Origin: UBA7662 sp036787895
GTDB taxonomy: Bacteria > Bacteroidota > Bacteroidia > UBA7662
Assembly: GCA_036787895.1 (NCBI GenBank)
Contig: DAIQOK010000022.1
Coordinates: 1-47,884 of the forward strand
Reading direction: 5' to 3'
DNA: 47,884 nt
A program made the translations under genes and the position numbers. The notes beneath the pieces were generated by a model, which saw only the letters and a list, made by a program, of their open reading frames with translations, was not told where the DNA came from and searched no databases. This document shows, piece by piece, positions 43,185 to 47,884 of this stretch (position 1 is its first letter; every line of letters begins with the position of its first letter).

Positions 43185-43742
43185 CTATTTAATACTCACA
43201 AACTTATAGGTAACTGTTTTTTGTTCGGCTTCCTTACCTTCTTTGTCGAAACTCTCAATAAGCAAGGTATCGGCATCAATAAACTGGATAAATTGCCTGA
43301 CATGTATTGTTTTTTTGCTTACCGGGTTGGTAAGTTCTCCGTACAGATTCGCAGATTTTGTCGTATGATCCCATGTCCCAAACAAACTCAATGTTCCTGT
43401 CCCCATATTTGTTAAAGTGGTCAGCGCCATTTTATGATCGATGGTATTAAACCCCAGGGTAGTTATGGCCCGGTAATCCATACCCATCATTGTACCCTGT
43501 TGTTTCAGTTCCAAAAACCGACCACCCAACAACATATTGTGTTCCGACTGTATACTTGCAGCTTTCGCTACATTTGATTCACCCGAACCCATATAAATTT
43601 CTAAGCTAAAACTACCGCTGTATTGTGCTAAAAATGCATGCACATCGGCTGGCGTCATATAAATTGCCCAAGGGCTTTCTTGTTGTGCAGTTACATTCAT
43701 CGCGTTTGATATAAGTAAAAATAGAAGTATCACATATTTCAT
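43185..43742 (-). CDS. Exported DUF1579-like protein
   Basis: 185 residues with a signal peptide (ILLFLLISNAMNVTAQ). The mature part matches the DUF1579 pattern: YSGSFSLEIYMGSGESNVAKAASIQSEHNMLLGGRFLEL, TTLGFNTIDHKMALTTLTNMGTGTL, then a lipocalin-like beta stretch. Function unknown. It is 6 bp downstream of the GlxA-like regulator gene, probably in one operon. Confidence 0.8.
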   Translation of the reverse strand: MKYVILLFLLISNAMNVTAQQESPWAIYMTPADVHAFLAQYSGSFSLEIYMGSGESNVAKAASIQSEHNMLLGGRFLELKQQGTMMGMDYRAITTLGFNTIDHKMALTTLTNMGTGTLSLFGTWDHTTKSANLYGELTNPVSKKTIHVRQFIQFIDADTLLIESFDKEGKEAEQKTVTYKFVSIK

Positions 43743-43748
43743 GTCTGA

Positions 43749-44726
43749 TTAATTTTGGATGAGTTTATTGTATTTATTTCTGTATTCCTGGGGCGACAGA
43801 CCGGTAATTTTTCTGAAAACCTCCCGGAACGCTTTTTCATCGTTATAGCCCACTTCGTACATCACGGCATTAATTGACTTTTGGCTGGTTTCGAAGGCTT
43901 TTTTGGCCATTTCTATTTTAACCCGCTGTACATATTCAAGAGGCGTATTGCCCGTAGCTTTGATAAACCTGCGGTCAAAATTTCTACGTCCAATGGCAAA
44001 TTTAGCTGACAAATCAGCGACAGAAATTTTAGTTGACGGGTTCATTTCAATGTATAGCTGCGCTTGCCGGACCACTTCATCACCATGTAATTTTTGTCCT
44101 TTAAAAATTATAAACTCCGATTGACTGTGCCTGTCCATTTCAATTTGAAAAACTTTGGAACAAAAGATGGCTGTTTGTCTGTCGAAGTATTTTTCAACCA
44201 AATAAATAATCAAATTGAGAAAAGAATAAGCACCACCATTGGTATAAATGCCATTTTCATCGGTTATCAACTTATCAGTTTGGACATTAATCTTCGGGAA
44301 CAACAATTTTAAGTTCCCTTCAAAAGCCCAATGTGTTGAACAAACTTTGCCATCAAGCAAGCCTGTAGCGGCCAACAGGAAAGCACCGGTACAAATGCTG
44401 GCTACCTCTGCCCCAGTCTCATATTGTTCCCTAATCCATTGTATCAGCGGTAAATTGCCTTGAATGGCGTATTCATAATTGTGATTTAAAGAAGGTATAA
44501 TTATTAGGTTGGTTTTAGCCAATTCAGAAAATCGTTTTTGTGGTTTGACTGAAAACAACCCCCGGTGAAAATCTACGTGATCTGATCCACCCACCAATTC
44601 AATACTGAACTTGTTTTTCCGGGTTTTTTCCAGCCAGTAACTATTGGCCCGGCTCAAAATCTTATAAGCACCTACTATACTGCTTAAATTATTCTCGCCT
44701 TGTGGAACCAGTATTGAAATATGCAT
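43749..44726 (-). CDS. GlxA-type AraC-family transcriptional regulator
   Basis: 325 residues. N-terminal DJ-1/PfpI-like domain (about 1-180: QYETGAEVASICTGAFLLAATGLLDGK, with the nucleophile-elbow Cys in SICTGAF) and two C-terminal AraC HTHs (about 225-320: VADLSAKFAIGRRNFDRRFIKATGNTPLEYVQRVKIEMAKKAFE and ...VMYEVGYNDEKAFREVFRKITGLSP). It is a transcriptional activator with unknown ligand. I start at ATG 44726 (MHISILVPQG); ATG 44747 adds seven residues. Divergent from the tandem SRPBCC genes, which may be its targets. Confidence 0.9.
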   Translation of the reverse strand: MHISILVPQGENNLSSIVGAYKILSRANSYWLEKTRKNKFSIELVGGSDHVDFHRGLFSVKPQKRFSELAKTNLIIIPSLNHNYEYAIQGNLPLIQWIREQYETGAEVASICTGAFLLAATGLLDGKVCSTHWAFEGNLKLLFPKINVQTDKLITDENGIYTNGGAYSFLNLIIYLVEKYFDRQTAIFCSKVFQIEMDRHSQSEFIIFKGQKLHGDEVVRQAQLYIEMNPSTKISVADLSAKFAIGRRNFDRRFIKATGNTPLEYVQRVKIEMAKKAFETSQKSINAVMYEVGYNDEKAFREVFRKITGLSPQEYRNKYNKLIQN

Positions 44727-44823
44727 AATTAACCGAATTGCCTTCAAAGCTAAGTATACATTTTGTCCAAATCAACCCGTGAAGAAGTCCAAATGACACG
44801 CCATGGCACCCGTTTATGCGCAC

Positions 44824-44831
44824 TAGTTTTG
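44824..44831 (+). promoter_or_regulatory. Bacteroidota -7 box TAGTTTTG
   Basis: Exact TAnnTTTG match 20 bp before the ATG of the first SRPBCC gene, on the plus strand in the 124-bp divergent gap. Confidence 0.4.
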
Positions 44832-44850
44832 CTACAAACAAAAGTGCAAC

Positions 44851-45285
44851 ATGGATAAACCCGATTATTCTTTTACCATCTTAAGCGACAAATCGCCCGA
44901 AGTCATTTATCAAATCTTGTTGAATGTGCGTGCCTGGTGGTCGGGTTTGTATGAAGAAAGTTTTACTGGCCAGACAGAAAAATTGAATGATGTTTTCAGC
45001 TTTAAGGCAGGCGGTGGCGCACATTATACTGAGCAAAAATTAGTAGAGCTGGTTGCCAATAAGAAGATTGTCTGGTTGGTCACTGCAGCCAATCTAACTT
45101 TTCTCGAAAACACAGCGGAATGGGTGGGGACCCAACTCATATTTGAAATCAGCGAAGCCGGCGACAAAAACGAGGTGAAATTCACGCACCAAGGTTTGTT
45201 ACCTACATCGGAATGTTATGATAACTGTGCACCTGCATGGACCCAATACATGCAAACAAAATTGTTGCCCTTACTCACCCTTTGA
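44851..45285 (+). CDS. SRPBCC/AHSA1-like protein (cytoplasmic member of a tandem pair)
   Basis: 144 residues of the START/SRPBCC fold: SPEVIYQILLNVRAWWSGLYEESFTG near the start, then KLVELVANKKIVWLVT and FTHQGLLPTSECYDNCAPAWTQYM at the end, where the AHSA1-type helix lies. No signal peptide. It overlaps the next gene by one base (TGATG) and is clearly its paralogue. Ligand unknown; such folds bind hydrophobic molecules. Confidence 0.85.
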   Translation: MDKPDYSFTILSDKSPEVIYQILLNVRAWWSGLYEESFTGQTEKLNDVFSFKAGGGAHYTEQKLVELVANKKIVWLVTAANLTFLENTAEWVGTQLIFEISEAGDKNEVKFTHQGLLPTSECYDNCAPAWTQYMQTKLLPLLTL

Positions 45286-45899
45286 TGCAAATGAAAATCA
45301 ACCTCCTTTTTACCCTATTCATCTTAGCGATTCATACAAGCTGTTCATCCGACCTTAAAAAAACCGGAAAAGAAGCAGATCCATTAAAAACAACTATCAA
45401 CATGAACCCAAGCAAAAACTACAGTTCCACCTTCAGCGTTGCTCAAAGCCCTGAAAAGGTATTTCAAGCCATCATGGATTTTCGTTCGTGGTGGTCGGAA
45501 GAAATCGAAGGCATCACCGATAAATTAAACGAAACCTTCTTTTATCACTACAAAGATGTTCATCTCTGCAAAGTAAAGCTCATTGAGTTGGTACCCGACA
45601 AAAAGTTGGTTTATCAAGTTATCGAAAACGAATTCAATTTTATTGCTGATAAAACAGAGTGGGTGAACAGCAGGCTCGTTTTCGATATTTCCACTTCAGG
45701 CGATCAGACAACACTGTTATTTACCCATGAAGGTTTAAGTCCGGAACACGCCTGTTATACCGTATGTGAAGATGCCTGGAATAGCTACATTCAAGGTAGT
45801 TTAAAAAGTTTGATTGAAACCGGCACCGGCAGGCCCAACCCCAAAGAAGGCGGCTTAAATGAAGAGTTGGTAGAAAAATGGGGGCTGCCGAGAAAATAG
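45285..45899 (+). CDS. Putative lipoprotein SRPBCC/AHSA1-like paralogue
   Basis: 204 residues from ATG 45285 (MQMKINLLF). It has a signal-like N-terminus ending HTSC, a non-canonical lipobox, then a linker, and the same SRPBCC fold as the upstream gene: SPEKVFQAIMDFRSWWSEEIEG, KLIELVPDKKLVYQV, FTHEGLSPEHACYTVCEDAWNSYI. Cysteines and length of the two folds correspond. The C-terminus adds a tail RPNPKEGGLNEELVEKWG. A tandem duplication in which one copy gained an export signal is the simplest reading. ATG 45291 is equally possible. Confidence 0.75.
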   Translation: MQMKINLLFTLFILAIHTSCSSDLKKTGKEADPLKTTINMNPSKNYSSTFSVAQSPEKVFQAIMDFRSWWSEEIEGITDKLNETFFYHYKDVHLCKVKLIELVPDKKLVYQVIENEFNFIADKTEWVNSRLVFDISTSGDQTTLLFTHEGLSPEHACYTVCEDAWNSYIQGSLKSLIETGTGRPNPKEGGLNEELVEKWGLPRK

Positions 45900-46243
45900 C
45901 TTTCTAGTCCTCGACGAAACGCTTAATGCTCATTTGCGCTGCGTTGAAGTAAATACGGTGTTTTCGAAAACTGATAGGAAACCTATTGCTGAGCATCTCG
46001 GCAACTTGGCCTCGTTCGGGTGAGGATTTCCTGGTTTTGTACCTGGTTCATTCCGACACGAGCTGATTTTTGCTTTTGAGCTACTAATTAGTCATATCGA
46101 CTCGAATTTCGACGGGGCTCACTATAGTTCTTTCGGTTATTGGCAGGAAACTTACCATTAAGGACGGCCGTTGGCTCTCGTCCGAATAGGATAACCGCTA
46201 TAAAATGGTCTCGCCAACCGCCACATGAACGGGACGGGCTTTT
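45900..46243. other. Gene-free stretch with palindromes and a partial dispersed repeat
   Basis: No gene supported over 344 bp. Visible are a perfect palindrome GTTTTCGAAAAC (45959-45970), a short ATAGG-AAA-CCTAT inverted repeat nearby, and GAGCATCTCGGC (45991-46002), the beginning of the repeat also seen at 38480 and 47748, followed by a weak TCGTTCG match. Confidence 0.5.
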
Positions 46244-46828
46244 TTAACAGCAAGTAATTTTGGCTCTACAGGCATTCCATGTGCCCTTAGAAAACTCAAA
46301 GCTCGTTACCAAATGTATTAGCGCCATAAATATGGCACCCGGCAATAAATTAATTGCGACGAAACGAAAAATTTCGAAATAAGTTTCTCCAGAAAGTGAG
46401 GGCAGGATAACTACCCCTGAAGCTGTAAAAGATAGTTTAATGGCCAAAAAAACGGCTATGGAAGCAAAATGGAAGCCGTTTACGAACAAATGGAGGATGT
46501 ATTCCGATCTAGGCAAACCTCCCATATACCGACGACTGTCTTTTTCAACATAGGCATCTATGCCCAATACCATTAAATCGATAATCACTAAAAAAATACC
46601 AATAAAAAAGCTGAATTCGCTGTTTTGTATTAGAAACAAAAAATAAACAATAAACGGAAAAAGTACAGCCCGAATAGTATGCGTTAAATGTTCGAATTTA
46701 CTCTCAGGATGATTGAACAGTTCATATTTAAAAATATGTAAATAAAAGCCATCATAAAGTGCCAGTAAGGCAAAAGCAAGCAATAAAATGGTGACAATAA
46801 CTAATCCCATAAATCTTAATGTTTGCAC
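46244..46828 (-). CDS. Conserved hypothetical membrane protein
   Basis: 194 residues with about five hydrophobic segments: the first at 7-27 followed by YDGFYLHIFKYELFNHPESKFEHLTHTIRAVLFP, a conserved-looking loop, then IDAYVEKDSRRYMGGLPRSEYILHLFVNGFHFASI. I recall this pattern as a conserved hypothetical of Bacteroidota without assigned function. The end WNACRAKITCC with its CC pair is in the same frame. Single gene, 47 bp from the Crp/Fnr gene upstream on the same strand, so possibly regulated by or co-transcribed with it. Confidence 0.78.
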   Translation of the reverse strand: MQTLRFMGLVIVTILLLAFALLALYDGFYLHIFKYELFNHPESKFEHLTHTIRAVLFPFIVYFLFLIQNSEFSFFIGIFLVIIDLMVLGIDAYVEKDSRRYMGGLPRSEYILHLFVNGFHFASIAVFLAIKLSFTASGVVILPSLSGETYFEIFRFVAINLLPGAIFMALIHLVTSFEFSKGTWNACRAKITCC

Positions 46829-46875
46829 AAAATTCGACTACCATCAACTAACTATCGAGGACATTTGTCCCAAAA

Positions 46876-47451
46876 TCATGCTTTTGCCAATGTCGATCGA
46901 ATTCTCGATAATGTTCTGCGTGTCACCCCCAGATAAGAGGCTATATCGTCCATTTTAGCCGTGAGCAATACTTTTGGCTGCTCCTCTAGCAGTCGTAAAT
47001 ATTTGTCGCGAGCTGATTCTTTATTCAAACTGATGCTGTGCTGCTCGAGGGACAAATACGCCTTTTCAGTTAAAATTCGACCAATGTTTTGCCAACCGGT
47101 GCTGATCGAATATAACTTCTGTAAATTGTCGTAGCTAATAACATAAAGTTCCGTATCCTCTAAAGCAATCACTGTTAACGCGGATGGTTGCTGCGCTACA
47201 AAACTTTTGAAAGAGGTCGTGAACATATTTTCCGTGCAAAAGCAGCTTGTTATGTCCTCGCCCTGTTCGTTGGTAAAAAATACCCTCAAGCTCCCCGCTG
47301 CTACGAAACCGATGTGACGGCAAAGCTCGTGCTGCTGAATAAAAATTTCGCCTTTATTCAACTTCTGTTTACTGAAATAAGTCAACCCCTCGGCCCAAGC
47401 TTCTGTCGATAATGGCAACAAACTTGTCAAATAGGTTTGGAGTTTTTGCAT
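46876..47451 (-). CDS. Crp/Fnr-family transcriptional regulator
   Basis: 191 residues from ATG 47451 (MQKLQTYL). Cyclic-nucleotide-binding-like domain (about 25-125, with FIQQHELCRHIGFVAAGSLRVFFTNEQGEDITSCFCTENMF) and a C-terminal HTH (MDDIASYLGVTRRTLSRIRSTL). It carries three or four Cys, including CFC, but without the classical Fnr spacing. The longer frame from 47517 adds a 22-residue polar leader that family members lack. Its probable target is the membrane protein gene downstream. Confidence 0.88.
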   Translation of the reverse strand: MQKLQTYLTSLLPLSTEAWAEGLTYFSKQKLNKGEIFIQQHELCRHIGFVAAGSLRVFFTNEQGEDITSCFCTENMFTTSFKSFVAQQPSALTVIALEDTELYVISYDNLQKLYSISTGWQNIGRILTEKAYLSLEQHSISLNKESARDKYLRLLEEQPKVLLTAKMDDIASYLGVTRRTLSRIRSTLAKA

Positions 47452-47747
47452 GAATAAATCGCTGTATTTGCTTTCCTGTAGCAACTGATGAGAAGGGAAC
47501 AAAGATATACTTTTCAATACTTTCCGGTTTTATTGGAAAGAGAGCCTTGTTCAGACGGGGTACTTCGACTTTGTGAGGAGAAGTAGCGTAGCTTTCATCA
47601 TGTATGAAGTGGGCTTTTAAAGACGTAAGACTGAAGCCGGATTGGCGTAGGAAAAACTGCGCTTAGGCCCTGCACCAGCTGCTGGCGCCGCGAAATCTAC
47701 CTTAAAAACACCGCACAATCGAAGAATCATGGAATTCAACTTTTAAT

Positions 47748-47849
47748 GCATCTCGGCTGATGAGGTTGATGAACTCCCTCATCGTTCGATGAGCGGGGCC
47801 TTTGTCTGGAAACGGATACCTTCGACTTCGCTCAAGTACCCGTTCTAAT
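47748..47849 (+). repeat. Dispersed intergenic repeat, copy C
   Basis: GCATCTCGGCTGAT, then CTCATCGttCGATGAG (a perfect 7-bp inverted repeat), CGGATACCTTCG and ACCCGTTCTAA, in the same order as 38480-38578. From 47518 to 47747 no gene is seen. Confidence 0.6.
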
Positions 47850-47884
47850 AGGGCACCGGTTCTAATAGGGTACCGGTTCTAATT
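47838..47884 (+). repeat. 17-bp tandem repeat at the window end
   Basis: Units ACC(C/G)GTTCTAATAGGG(C/T), 17 bp each: two full (47838-47854, 47855-47871) and one partial that runs out of the window. Copy number beyond 47884 is not known. Confidence 0.7.

Noticed and set aside
46190..46300. A second frame at the end of the membrane protein gene reading ...KLLAVKKARPVHVAVGETIL
   Set aside because: It looks protein-like, but the other frame ends in the family-like WNACRAKITCC, and this frame is closed by stops just upstream. Treated as chance.
1..47884. CRISPR array, tRNA or rRNA genes, defence island or prophage
   Set aside because: No regularly spaced repeats, no tRNA-like cloverleaf sequences and no phage or restriction genes were seen. 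The only mobile-element gene is the IS1182 fragment.

Overview
The window looks like a chromosomal segment of a member of the Bacteroidota, probably the Chitinophagales/Saprospiria side of the phylum (inference). The signs are secreted proteins ending in type IX secretion (T9SS) sorting domains, a TonB-type protein, a DUF4290 gene, several promoter-like boxes of the form TAnnTTTG, and a MurA with Asp in place of the catalytic Cys. No tRNA, rRNA or CRISPR array was seen. Most of the window is ordinary core genome, with accessory patches at 1-1800, 33.6-33.8 kb, 37.2-38.7 kb, 45.9-46.2 kb and 47.5-47.9 kb.

Layout. Positions 1-1880 hold a cassette-like AT-rich lipoprotein gene between attC-like repeat halves and a decayed IS1182-type transposase. 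1.9-9.7 kb (+): an S15 X-Pro peptidase with a Crp/Fnr regulator, two redox enzymes, a coupled DUF898/M48 protease/small membrane protein operon and a GNAT acetyltransferase. 9.8-21.6 kb (mostly -): a 2333-residue multidomain T9SS nucleotidase-like protein, a TonB-like protein, and an M43 metalloprotease gene split by an in-frame amber codon. 21.6-34.2 kb: housekeeping genes, namely a Sua5/TsaC enzyme, a beta-carbonic anhydrase, dnaJ-grpE, a TlpA-like thioredoxin, murA with DUF4290 and uvrD/pcrA, another T9SS protein, and ndk. 34.4-38.2 kb: small accessory genes, including a frameshifted outer-membrane barrel gene. 42.2-47.5 kb: regulators (LysR, GlxA-type AraC, Crp/Fnr), tandem SRPBCC genes and a five-helix membrane protein.

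The most interesting system is at 38.7-43.2 kb. A tightly packed five-gene minus-strand operon runs from a Thermus-type isocitrate dehydrogenase through a two-helix membrane protein, a small coiled-coil protein and a protein that aligns to beta-carbonic anhydrase but has lost its catalytic dyad and its His ligand, to an SbtA-type bicarbonate permease. A divergent LysR regulator sits across a 91-bp gap containing two perfect ATAAAT/ATTTAT palindromes about 30 bp apart. They lie near -67 and -36 of the inferred operon start, as expected for the recognition and activation sites of a LysR regulator. I infer a bicarbonate-supply module linked to 2-oxoglutarate/CO2 production, in which the carbonic-anhydrase-like protein may be a sensor or gate rather than an enzyme.

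Other points are loss of one complete zinc site in DnaJ, a dispersed intergenic repeat family containing a CTCATCG-type palindrome, and a 17-bp tandem repeat running off the right end.
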